Positions 38,001 through 43,945 of a stretch of 60,000 nt of DNA are shown here, one piece after another. The position numbers and the translations under genes are program-made. Position 1 is the stretch's first letter. The number at the start of each line of letters is the position of its first letter. A model generated the notes under the pieces. It ran no database searches. It was not told where the DNA came from and saw only the letters and a list, made by a program, of their open reading frames with translations. Source of the stretch: Owenia fusiformis (taxonomy: Eukaryota; Annelida; Polychaeta; Sabellida; Oweniidae); the NCBI GenBank assembly GCA_903813345.2, contig CAIIXF020000005.1, positions 746,001 through 806,000 of the forward strand, in the 5' to 3' direction.

Positions 38001-40809
38001 GGTTGTCTATGTTTTATTTTTTATGTGATTATCCAATTGGTTTCATTTTGAAATAACTACAGTATGTAATCCTCCACTTTGTAACAAAAATATGCGTAGC
38101 ACAGTAAAAACAAGACATTTAACGTAGACGGAATAGTCATGCTAATGGGCCCTCTATCTAAATCGCTCCAAATAGGATAACAATTAAATCAATCATAAAA
38201 AATTATGTAATGGAGAAACTATAGTTTCTTACCTGACTTGAAGAAATCTTGATGAGCTGCCTTTCTATGTAATAACTCAACGTCATAGTTGGCTGATGAA
38301 CTTGCATTCTGCTCTTCCTACATGCAAAAAATTACAATTTCATATTTGTAACAAATTACAATTCTATTCTCTATTCTCCCTTCTTCAAATCTTCCTCCAC
38401 CTGGCTTCAATCAAACACAGAGAAGACATGGCATAAAATATGACATCTCTGATCATTTGATACATCACTTTATTAGCCCAATATAGGTCAACTATTTAAG
38501 AAAAATAGGTACCCTTTGGGCCTGGTTGCTATAGTTACTGTATCCAGGGGTTACATAAGACAATAACTTCACAAGTGAGAGCCATTTCAAAATCTTTTTC
38601 CAAAATGTAGTTCTTATAATATAGTGTTATTTGACATTAGCTACCAACAAAAAAACTTTACTTTTATTATGTTATAGGGGGCACTAAGATATGCTTACAC
38701 TTACTATGCAACATTTATTGACAATGTAAAATGTGAAATACAAAATAAATCTATATGGACATTTTAACTAATGAAGCAGCCCATTTAAAATTTTATTTTT
38801 ATCAAAGTTCCATCATATTTTTTGAAGCCTACCTTCATTGGTATACCAGTGACTGTAGTAAGGCAGAGATCAAAGAATTTCACAGCAAGTTGAATTAACT
38901 TCACAGCCATGTATCTCCCTGACTGCGACACTAATACTTCACTGGATAATACTGGGGACACCTTAAAGGAAGAGTTCAATTATTAATTTCACAGCCATGT
39001 ATCTCCCTGACTGCGACACTAACACTTCACTGGACAATACTGGGGACACCTTAAAGCAAGAGTTCAATTATTAATTTCACAGCCATGTATCTCCCTGACT
39101 GCGACACTAACACTTCACTGGATAATACTGGGGACACCTTAAAGGAAGAGTTCAATTATTAATTTCACAGCCATGTATCTCCCTGACTGCGACACTAACA
39201 CTTCACTGGACAATACTGGGGACACCTTAAAGCAAGAGTTCAATTATTAATTTCACAGCCATGTATCTCCCTGACTGCGACACTAACACTTCACTGGATA
39301 ATACTGGGGACACCTTAAAGGAAGAGTTCAATTATTAATTTCACAGCCATGTATCTCCCTGACTGCGACACTAACACTTCACTGGACAATACTGGGGACA
39401 CCTTAAAGCAAGAGTTCAATTATTAATTTCACAGCCATGTATCTCCCTGACTGCGACACTAACACTTCACTGGATAATACTGGGGACACCTTAAAGGAAG
39501 AGTTCAATTATTAATTTCACAGCCATGTATCTCCCTGACTGCGACACTAACACTTCACTGGACAATACTGGGGACACCTTAAAGGAAAAGTTCATATAAT
39601 CAATTTGACAGCCATGTATCTCCCTTACTGCGACACTAAACTTCACTGGACAATACTGGGGACACCTTAAAGGAAGAGTTCATATTATCAATTTGACAGC
39701 CATGTATCTCCCTTACTGCGACACTAACACTTCACTGGATAATACTGGGGACACCTTAAAGGAAGAGTTCAATTATTAATTTAACAGCCATGTATCTCCC
39801 TGACTGCGACACTAACACTTCACTGGACAATACTGGGGACACCTTAAAGGAAGAGCTCATATTATCAATTTGACAGCCATGTATCTCCCTTACTGCGACA
39901 CAATCACTTCACTGGACAATACTGGGGACACCTTAAAGGAAGAGTTCAATTATTAATTTAACAGCCATGTATCTCCCTGACTGCGACACTAACACTTCAC
40001 TGGACAATACTGGGGACACCTTAAAGGAAGAGTCCAATTATTAATTTCACAGCCATGTATCTCCCTGACTGGGACACTAACACTTCACTGGACAATACTG
40101 GGGACACCTTAAAGGAAGAGTCCAATTATTAATTTCACAGCCATGTATCTCCCTGACTGGGACACTAACACTTCACTGGACAATACTGGGGACACCTAAA
40201 AGGAAGAGTTCAATTATTAATTTCACAGCCATGTATCTCCCTGACTGCGACACTAACACTTCACTGGACAATACTGGGGACACCTTAAAGGAAGAGTTCA
40301 ATTATGATTGTCAAAGTAGCACCTGCAACTGCTAATCCATTGAATGAATAAACTACAGAAAGTGTACTATTTTAGATAGGAAAGAAGGCACCATACACAA
40401 GATTGTGTTTTATAAGTTCAACTGCCAAAAAAGCATAATTCAGTAGGCTGAAAATTTATGTTAATTCCTTCATTCTACAATTTGGTATTTGTATGAATGT
40501 ACATGTATGTTTTTGAAAACCTTCAACTTTCATCATATCTCATTATAATTTTATTATCTTTAAACAATAGGTCAATGTTTGGACACCCTGCATATACTAG
40601 AAAATGCAAGATTCCACCATAATTGAAAAGTTATTCCAAAATTAGGAGACTTCATTTTCTAGCTGAATCCAATGCAAAAACATTTAAGATGACTTCTTAT
40701 GACCTCTAAGTTGCTCACCTCTCTAACTGTCCTCTCCTGTATGGGGCTGACATCTCCCACAGGTACAGTATGGATGATTACAAGGTGACAGTGGTCTATA
40801 GGTAGCAAG
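10519..40809 (-). CDS. INTS13: Integrator complex subunit 13 (asunder), C-terminal part, 13 exons
   Basis: INTS13 belongs to the INTS10-13-14 module of Integrator, which cleaves nascent snRNA and other RNA polymerase II transcripts. The fly orthologue (asunder) also acts in dynein recruitment. Exons, 5' to 3': 40719-40809, 38833-38961, 38233-38317, 33003-33095, 32038-32127, 17662-17840, 17360-17444, 17054-17130, 16632-16792, 15576-15803, 14814-14938, 14103-14238 and tentatively 10519-10639. Every junction keeps phase, and the order follows human INTS13, including [31 protein letters not shown] and [20 protein letters not shown]. About 530 residues are covered. The N-terminal von Willebrand-like region was not recognised up to 60000 and presumably lies beyond. 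Four exon borders are expanded into tandem arrays, and two other genes sit inside introns. Confidence 0.93.
11367..14084. mobile_element. Composite element with 13-bp inverted ends and internal array
   Basis: The ends ATACTGTAAAACG (11367-11379) and its exact complement (14072-14084) bound a 2.7-kb block in the INTS13 intron, stopping about 18 bp from the donor of exon 14103-14238. Both flanks inside carry repeated TTTTAGCGA-type sequence. The centre holds a tandem array of roughly 345-bp units (restarts at about 11898, 13001, 13344 and 13692) rich in AAAATGGCGGCCATTTTGAA, then a GACG microsatellite and a GCTCACCATGTGAGC hairpin. No transposase was seen. Confidence 0.65.
12033..12752. mobile_element. 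720-bp fold-back element, copy 1
   Basis: Begins GGTATCGATATGG and ends CATATCGATACC. The two halves are imperfect reverse complements for almost the whole length (for example CTTTCCGAACC on one side and GGTTCGGAAAG on the other). It interrupts the first unit of the 345-bp array, between AAGTAAAGATT and CTATCCTTTCCGAGAC. A second copy is at 22057-22780. Confidence 0.8.
14103..14238 (-). CDS. INTS13: INTS13 exon, conserved C-terminal motif
   Basis: Encodes [20 protein letters not shown], then the FTGRL...[10 protein letters not shown] segment. It matches the human C-terminal region reported to bind the Integrator cleavage module. Acceptor CACATAG, phase 1; ends CCTAGA|GTAAGT in phase 2. If the donor is not used, TAA inside the donor ends the protein after KEDLE. 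Confidence 0.9.
14405..14820. repeat. About 22-bp tandem array derived from an INTS13 donor
   Basis: About 18-20 degenerate copies of TTTACCTGCAGTTTATTGAC, often paired into 44-45-bp dimers. On the minus strand each good unit reads AATAAACTGCAG|GTAAATAGTC, which is the last bases of exon 14814-14938 plus its 5' splice site. The array starts exactly at the exon edge and runs into the intron, so it multiplies the donor. Confidence 0.85.
14814..14938 (-). CDS. INTS13: INTS13 exon
   Basis: Acceptor CCATAG, phase 2. Encodes [20 protein letters not shown], then [21 protein letters not shown]. It corresponds to the low-complexity linker before the C-terminal motif in human INTS13. Ends ACTGCAG|GTAAAT (phase 1); this donor is the first unit of the 22-bp array. 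Confidence 0.88.
15576..15803 (-). CDS. INTS13: INTS13 exon
   Basis: Acceptor TATTCCAG. Encodes [20 protein letters not shown], then the Lys/Glu-rich segment ending [13 protein letters not shown]. It corresponds to human QYRIMWNELETLVRAHI and the charged region after it. Ends GAAAA|GTATGG in phase 2, which joins the A of the next exon to give Lys. Confidence 0.92.
16275..16735. repeat. 115-bp tandem array of an INTS13 exon end plus donor, 4 copies
   Basis: Four near-identical 115-bp units (GGCACTGGCAATG-type restarts near 16317, 16437, 16552 and 16667). On the minus strand each unit holds the 3' part of exon 16632-16792 ([20 protein letters not shown]...GKGTKR) and an intact donor ACTAAAAG|GTAGGT, followed by a short CT-rich segment. 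Period 115 is not a multiple of 3, and reading past the first donor meets TAG at once. Confidence 0.93.
16632..16792 (-). CDS. INTS13: INTS13 exon with duplicated 3' end
   Basis: Acceptor ATTTCAG, phase 0. Encodes [20 protein letters not shown], then [10 protein letters not shown]...[10 protein letters not shown], matching human SLTEEDVLNCQKTIYNLVDM...GTRGKGPKR. The end is placed at the first donor met in transcription (16631/16630). Three further identical donors follow at 115-bp steps. Confidence 0.92.
17054..17130 (-). CDS. INTS13: INTS13 exon
   Basis: Acceptor TGATTCAG, phase 1. Encodes [20 protein letters not shown], then FNMLS, matching human DQLEKHTRYWPMIISQTTIFNM. Ends at TCT|GTAAGT in phase 0. 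Confidence 0.92.
17360..17444 (-). CDS. INTS13: INTS13 exon
   Basis: Acceptor TTCATAG, phase 0. Encodes [20 protein letters not shown], then GEPLPIDR, following DYRIT as in human DYRITDFGEFM. Ends CAGAG|GTATAT in phase 1. Confidence 0.92.
17662..17840 (-). CDS. INTS13: INTS13 exon, most conserved block
   Basis: Acceptor AATTACAG, phase 1. Encodes [40 protein letters not shown] and [18 protein letters not shown], nearly identical to the human block. Ends ATTACA|GTATGT in phase 0. The preceding intron (17841-32037) contains the ASB-type gene on the other strand. Confidence 0.96.
18641..18922. repeat. 71-bp tandem repeat, 4 copies
   Basis: Four units starting TGATCAGAYGACAGCACT and ending CCATTTCACATCTAGA, over 95% alike. 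It lies inside the large INTS13 intron; no coding link was recognised. Confidence 0.92.
19868..19903 (+). CDS. ASB-type gene, candidate first coding exon
   Basis: ATG with an upstream in-frame TAA, 12 codons ([12 protein letters not shown]), then a perfect CAG|GTAAGT donor in phase 0, as needed by exon 28722. The intron would be 8.8 kb. Support is splice logic only. Confidence 0.5.
19868..31326 (+). CDS. Ankyrin-repeat and SOCS-box (ASB-type) protein, nested in an INTS13 intron
   Basis: ASB proteins are substrate receptors of cullin-5 RING ubiquitin ligases: the SOCS box binds Elongin B/C and CUL5, and the ankyrin repeats bind the target. Exons: 19868-19903 (tentative start), 28722-28854, 30110-30288 and 30739-31326; phases 0, 1 and 0 agree, giving 311 residues. 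About six ankyrin repeats are visible, for example [38 protein letters not shown] and [20 protein letters not shown]. The C-terminus has a SOCS box: BC-box-like [14 protein letters not shown], then Cul5-box-like [17 protein letters not shown] occurs at 31541 and 31727. If the first exon is wrong, the ATG at 28731 is the start. The ASB subtype could not be assigned. Confidence 0.88.
19904..22056. other. Intronic stretch, little structure
   Basis: No exon recognised. It has an 11-bp perfect inverted repeat TGGGCTTTCAA/TTGAAAGCCCA (20966-20995) and a short CA run near 20560. The same TGGGCTTTCAA string recurs near 27975 and 29110. Confidence 0.35.
22057..22780. mobile_element. 720-bp fold-back element, copy 2
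   Basis: Same family as 12033-12752: starts GGTATTGATATGG, ends CGCCATATCGATACC, with two long imperfect inverted arms around an A/C-rich centre (poly-C near 22402). No coding frame. Confidence 0.8.
24007..24296. repeat. Palindromic element
   Basis: Contains a perfect 16-bp palindrome CATACGACGTCGTATG (24007-24022). Then come nested inverted arms: outer ATCCTATGATTTA...GTGATATGATTTT at 24163 against its complement ending at 24296, and inner GATATCTGCAC/GTGCAGATATC around CGCTACGCTCGCTC. Probably a mobile hairpin element; the overlapping short open frame has no recognised homology. Confidence 0.6.
25237..25869 (-). mobile_element. Penelope-like retroelement fragment with inverted flanks
   Basis: The minus strand encodes about 109 residues (25459-25788) with a GIY-YIG endonuclease motif: [20 protein letters not shown], then [12 protein letters not shown], preceded by [11 protein letters not shown]. 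This layout is typical of the C-terminal endonuclease of Penelope-like elements. The reverse transcriptase is missing, so this is a fragment. It is bounded by inverted repeats of about 65 bp (25237-25306 and 25803-25869) that contain short hairpins GGATCC-TGTCT-GGATCC and CGAAAC-AGGAC-GTTTCG. Confidence 0.75.
26340..27800. mobile_element. Element with about 150-bp internal tandem units and GACG run
   Basis: Starts near GCAAATCCCATCGAACAG (26388) and ends near CTTCGTTCGATGGGATA (27779-27795), an imperfect inverted pair. Between lie about seven units of roughly 120-150 bp, each with AAAATGGCAGCCATTTTTCA, CAAAGTGTCATTAGACA and ACCAAATATGAACAAAATCG, then a GACG microsatellite at 27692-27752. Open frames across the GACG run are artefacts. 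A degraded relative lies at 49400-49795. Confidence 0.7.
28722..28854 (+). CDS. ASB-type gene exon, first ankyrin repeat
   Basis: Acceptor CTCATTTCAG, phase 0; ends AAAATAG|GTGAGT in phase 1. Encodes [20 protein letters not shown], then [20 protein letters not shown] and VNKI. Too short for ordinary ORF finding; recognised by ankyrin consensus and splice sites. Confidence 0.85.
29735..30013 (-). mobile_element. tRNA-derived SINE
   Basis: On the minus strand it begins near GGGTTGGCCTAGTGGTTAAG (A box) with B box GGGTTCAAACCC near 29932. The body carries AACTCGATAAAAGGCTG, close to the body motif of the SINE at 2148. The insertion of about 28 bases between the boxes and the non-tRNA tail exclude a functional tRNA. 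Confidence 0.75.
30110..30288 (+). CDS. ASB-type gene exon, ankyrin repeats 2-3
   Basis: Acceptor GCATTTTAG, phase 1; ends CTTAAG|GTAATA in phase 0. Encodes [40 protein letters not shown] and [16 protein letters not shown]. Confidence 0.9.
30486..30696. mobile_element. Small MITE in ASB intron
   Basis: The ends ATTAGGCCATGTG (30486) and its complement CACATGGCCTAAT (to 30696) are perfect 13-bp inverted repeats, with partial matching further in (CTCACCATTCTCC against ATCACCATGCACC). About 211 bp, non-coding. Confidence 0.6.
30739..31326 (+). CDS. ASB-type gene last exon, ankyrin repeats 4-6 and SOCS box
   Basis: Acceptor CTTTGCAG, phase 0; 195 codons to TAG. Ankyrin repeats include [20 protein letters not shown] and [20 protein letters not shown]. 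The C-terminal 40 residues form the SOCS box ([17 protein letters not shown], then [14 protein letters not shown]). Confidence 0.93.
   Translation, partial: SKNIKINQVTKDQLRSALHIAVLHNNPSCIKLLLSYHCDVTMKDFTGNTPIGLAVVCNMKPCVEEFVHHGCNMNVLSYPDLHISPGLYWKPHTLVETALLNRNQNMAELLVNNGATVGNIQDYVSHNSNYTTERVVILRDDANLWVKERKQHPRPLSELSRYQIRKLLGSNMTSKVMSLPLPSIMQHYLTNIHCE
32038..32127 (-). CDS. INTS13: INTS13 exon
   Basis: Acceptor TGTTACAG, phase 1. Encodes [20 protein letters not shown], then [10 protein letters not shown], almost identical to human. Ends GAGTG|GTAAGT in phase 1. It is followed by the 14.2-kb intron that holds the ASB-type gene. Confidence 0.95.
32390..32690. mobile_element. TTAA-flanked fold-back MITE
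   Basis: TTAA on both sides (32386-32389 and 32691-32694). The arms are imperfect inverted repeats nearly to the centre: CCCCTATTCTTAC against GTTAGAATAGGG, and GAGGATTTTAGCAAGGGTGC against GCACCCTTGCTGAAATCCTC. Different family from the element at 9130. Confidence 0.7.
33003..33095 (-). CDS. INTS13: INTS13 exon with expanded acceptor
   Basis: Acceptor TTTTCCAG at 33097/33096, phase 1. Encodes [20 protein letters not shown], then [19 protein letters not shown] matches human TLKWCTPRT. Ends TTGTAG|GTAAGA in phase 1. The acceptor and first 20 coding bases are the first unit of the array at 33081-34300. Confidence 0.88.
33081..34300. repeat. 39-57-bp tandem array of an INTS13 acceptor, about 28 copies
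   Basis: Unit on plus: ACACCATCAGCGTGTCCTGG, then AAAACATTTA and a variable number of CATATA hexamers, so unit length moves in 6-bp steps. On minus each unit reads ATGTTTTCCAG|GACACGCTGATGGTGTA, the 3' splice site and first codons of exon 33003-33095. The reading frame GHADGVLI(CI)nCKCFP stays open and in phase with the exon from about 33663 to the exon. A 1-nt deletion near 33685 (GGAAAAATTT for GGAAAATATTT) then shifts it. Long ORFs on the plus strand here are translations of the repeat, not genes. Confidence 0.95.
34301..35616. other. Intronic stretch, nothing firm
   Basis: Between the acceptor array and the mariner relict. Around 34990-35390 there is a faintly protein-like, stop-ridden sequence (possible old transposase), but it could not be assigned to a family. 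Confidence 0.3.
35617..36668. mobile_element. Mariner/Tc1-type transposon relict
   Basis: Flanked by TA on both sides. Imperfect inverted ends of about 40 bp: CAGGGTGATCCAGAAG...GTGTTGCCATTT and the complement of AAATGGCAACACC...GGATCACCCTG. Inside, around 36050-36240 on plus, a degraded frame includes [19 protein letters not shown], resembling the C-terminal LAPSD block of mariner transposases, with stops. Not functional. Confidence 0.8.
36656..36750. repeat. 23-bp tandem repeat of the mariner terminus
   Basis: Four copies of GATCACCCTGTACACTTGAC plus a short spacer. The first copy is the right end of the mariner relict and its flank, so the array grew by duplication across the transposon boundary. 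Confidence 0.85.
36936..37753 (-). CDS. Putative small single-pass membrane protein, nested in an INTS13 intron
   Basis: I do not recognise the family. Exon 37330-37753 opens with ATG ([16 protein letters not shown]...) and encodes 141 residues: an acidic N-terminal half with [10 protein letters not shown], a basic RPCIKRRLC stop-transfer-like segment, and a strong hydrophobic helix, [20 protein letters not shown] (about residues 112-131), ending GIKHGKE. A GGAAG|GTAATT donor (phase 1) can join TTTTACAG at 36984/36983, giving a short tail [15 protein letters not shown] and TAA (about 156 residues). The topology suggests type II, N-terminus inside. It lies in the INTS13 intron 33096-38232, same strand. 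The second exon is uncertain; another frame at 36730-36920 is also open. Confidence 0.5.
38233..38317 (-). CDS. INTS13: INTS13 exon
   Basis: Acceptor TGCATGTAG, phase 0. Encodes [20 protein letters not shown], then AHQDFFKS, matching human [22 protein letters not shown]. Ends AAGTCAG|GTAAGA in phase 1. Confidence 0.95.
38833..38961 (-). CDS. INTS13: INTS13 exon with expanded acceptor
   Basis: Acceptor CCTTTAAG, phase 0. Encodes [20 protein letters not shown], then [20 protein letters not shown] and PMK, matching human LSPVLTSEV...FDLASTTITNIPMK. Ends ATGAAG|GTAGGC in phase 0. Its 5' 60 bases and acceptor are the first unit of the 88-bp array. Confidence 0.93.
38901..40316. repeat. 88-bp tandem array of an INTS13 acceptor, about 16 copies
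   Basis: Unit on plus begins ACAGCCATGTATCTCCCTGA, runs through CTGGGGACACCTTAAAGG and ends near AATTATTAATTT. On minus each copy has TTTAAG|GTGTCCCCAGTATT and about 60 bases of exon 38833-38961. The first seven units alternate GGATAAT...GGAAGAG and GGACAAT...GCAAGAG, a 176-bp higher-order repeat. Period 88 breaks frame: from any upstream acceptor the frame reaches TAA (inside the next TTTAAG) before the next unit. Confidence 0.95.
40719..40809 (-). CDS. INTS13: INTS13 exon, most 5' exon recognised
   Basis: Acceptor GCTTGCAG, phase 2. Encodes [20 protein letters not shown], then [10 protein letters not shown], matching human QIQKCELVLIHTYPVGED. Ends AGAGAG|GTGAGC in phase 0. The preceding exons (about 200 N-terminal residues) were not found. 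Confidence 0.9.
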
Positions 40810-43550
40810 CTGCAAGCATATAAATGTTCACTTTGTTAAAAGTTATACAGTTAGAGACCTAAAATTCAATTAATGATAAATTGCATATAAGTTTATATTA
40901 AAATATTTGGAACATCAATATTAATTGGTTTCAAGCAAAAAAGTAGGTGTCAGCTACCTAATTCTTCATCTAAAAGCTAGAAAACTTTTTGATCCCAAAT
41001 GGTGAGGTATAGGCGAGTAAGTGGTTAAGAGGATGTATAATCTCCAAAACTGAATGACAGACATTTCATTTACCTTTTCAAACTAACTACATTGTACTTG
41101 CAAAATTCAAAGTTTATGAACTTTAACTTAAAAATGTCCATAACTGATCAGTAATGGTCAGAAGGTTATTCAATTCCTATATTCTCCTTATTGTTTCAAT
41201 ACAAGGTCCACAATCCAGATAGTGTGACGTCATCATCTACCAGATAATGGATATCAAGTTTATATCAAGTTCAGGTACTATTATTCCAAGGGCTTGATGC
41301 ATTTGAAGTATCAACTTACAATATTTCCTACCTGATTTCTTTTGTTTTCTACATGAAATTGCCTAAAGGGAGGGAATTGATGAGTGGTGGAACTTGAGTC
41401 CAAGTACCAATTTTAATGATGACATTTTTTATTTTATAACATTTTTGTTCAATACTTCCAGGATTTCCTTTTAGATTGAAGTGCTTCAAAAGTACGTACA
41501 AAGTGAACCAATTAACCTTTCACCTTACTTTATATGTAAATATATTTTATGATTCAATCAATGTATTTTTTCTTTCACCATAAATAAGGCATATTCAAAA
41601 AAGCAGAAAGAGGAGCAAATCCTTATAAGGAAAAGGGTGTAAACCTGTCTCATCTGGTCAATATCACTTGTTAACAATAAAAAATAAATTGACATCAACC
41701 AATAAAATCTGAACTATTAAATCCAGCTTTATTTATTCAACTATAGTTGGCTAATCCAACAGTGCAATATTAGAGCAAGCAAGAGCAATGCAAAGATTGG
41801 GATATCATTTAATGATTCATTAAGAGTATTTGAATAACTGTTTTCAATTAAATGCAATTGGCATATAATAATAATCATTTCATATTTGTAGAGAGTTTGA
41901 CTACTCTTCTCTAAATGAGCTTCTTTAAAGAAATTGCATTTAATTTTCATGCCTTCTGGTATCGAGAGAACCAATTAACCAAACTATGTCAATTCATTTT
42001 GTGACTATATGGGGCCACCCCAACCCATACTCAAATACATAAATAAGCCCCTATGGGTTCATTTATGCACTTAATTTGTACATGTTATTTTAATAAATAG
42101 TGATTGATTTCCACCAACAGCCTCCTTCCTCCACATCATGTGGGCAGGTTTAGATCCACACTTTAAGGTAAAACAACATGTTACCATCAGTCATTTACTC
42201 CAGTCAAGCCCACAGTTAAAACCTACATATTATAACATTTAAATCCTACATACAACCAACAAACATGAAAGTAACTAGAAATAATACAAATCAATATGAG
42301 GTCTCCACTTTAAGTTACATAGAAACACCAAACTTCAGGGAGTTCATGAAATTAAGACAGGAATGGGGCAGTATACAAACTGAGCAGGATGATATTTTAA
42401 GAATGGGAAATCTCCCCAGGCCTTTGTTAAGTTTGTTGTTCATGATGTTGCAAAGGAATTGTCTAAGAGCACAAATCAAAGACAAAAGATTTGTTAATAT
42501 AATAATATTGATGTTTGCTATGTCTTTCTTCCTATGCCTTTTAGATCACAAGTGCTGCTGATAATCCGTGTTATAAAGAATAGATTCAACAAAAGAATGG
42601 CATAATCCAATAAAAGACTTGAAGAACTATTAAATCTTAGATCCATTGAAATGTAACAGGATAGCCCGAAAATTAAACCATACTGCGTTGTCATGGTAAC
42701 ATCATGAGTAGCTGAATCAGATCGTCAATGATTCCATCTTCCATATTTATCTACTACTTTACTCTGGGAAAAGAGCAAATAGTGGTGAAAAGTTATCTAA
42801 TCAAACCTCTATTTATTTATTGGAAGAAAATCTATTTGGAAGTAAGTATGCAATAAAAACAATCAAAGGGTTTATTTGATGACATATTAAGTGGCTTAAC
42901 ATATGAGGAACAACTAATTTAGAAATCAAATATCCAGATAATATAAAATGAATCTATCGCAATATAACATAAAATCTGAAGTTAAATAAGCATAAAATAG
43001 TATACTTAAGGTATAATGCGATATATAACTCAATCCTAGCAGGACTTGACTAGTTTTTGTTTCAAATACATAAAATATATATCAGCTGTTATCAGCAAAG
43101 ATAATAATAAAAGAGACATTGATTGCAACAGAAGATGTGTGAGACGTTGAATTTTCCATGATAGCAATAAACTTAAGTAAGGAAGGAACAAAGAATATTT
43201 CTGAGTAAGTACATGAGAAATACTTATCATTAAGCTTTTAATAATATAATAATGAAAAATCTTTATTCATTGTATTTCTAGTTCTTAATCCTCAGCCAAG
43301 AAGTTACAAAGTAATAAGCAATTCTTATTGACGTTTTCTATAAAAATACAACTGATTGTCACTTACACAAAGGTTCTTTCTAAGAAATCTGCGAAATATC
43401 CTTGAAACTTTTTTATCGGCAATTATTAAATAAACTAGCTCTAATACAAATCTCATATGCGATAATTGGAAAGCTAGGTGAAGGAATAAAAACTTACAGT
43501 TACTTCTTACAAAAACAGTTAACAAAGAATTTGATTTCTTTTTATGCTTT
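40810..43550. other. Non-coding stretch; INTS13 upstream exons not recognised
   Basis: Searched by eye on the minus strand for the missing N-terminal INTS13 exons. Short open segments next to donors at about 41334 and 43374 do not resemble INTS13. Nothing else recognised. Confidence 0.35.
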
Positions 43551-43621
43551 ATTTTCATTCTTTTTCATCTTTAGGAAAATCTGATATAACTCACCAAATC
43601 GCCAAATCGTCACATTTAACC

Positions 43622-43945
43622 ATGCTTACCACAGCATTGAAATATATGTGTTACATAGCAACAGTAACCATGGTGATAATTGATGGTATCATGGCAACAG
43701 GAATGGATGGACTCTTCAAAAAACATGCAATAAGTGATGTAAAATTGGAAGATCGTTTTATTGTACGTACATTTGATGTTCAAACAATTACGGAATGTGC
43801 AATTGCGTGTATTCAAGATCCAGATGATGAATGTTGGGGTTTTAATATTGAGGATAAAGACGGAACAAGGATCTGTGAGGTGACGCAAGACATGGCAGGG
43901 TCGGGAAAGATGAATGCTGCAAGTGGATATGTCTTCTATGAAAAG
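43622..43945 (+). CDS. PAN gene exon 1 (signal peptide and PAN domain)
   Basis: ATG to TATGAAAAG|GTAAGT, 108 codons, phase 0. Confidence 0.85.
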
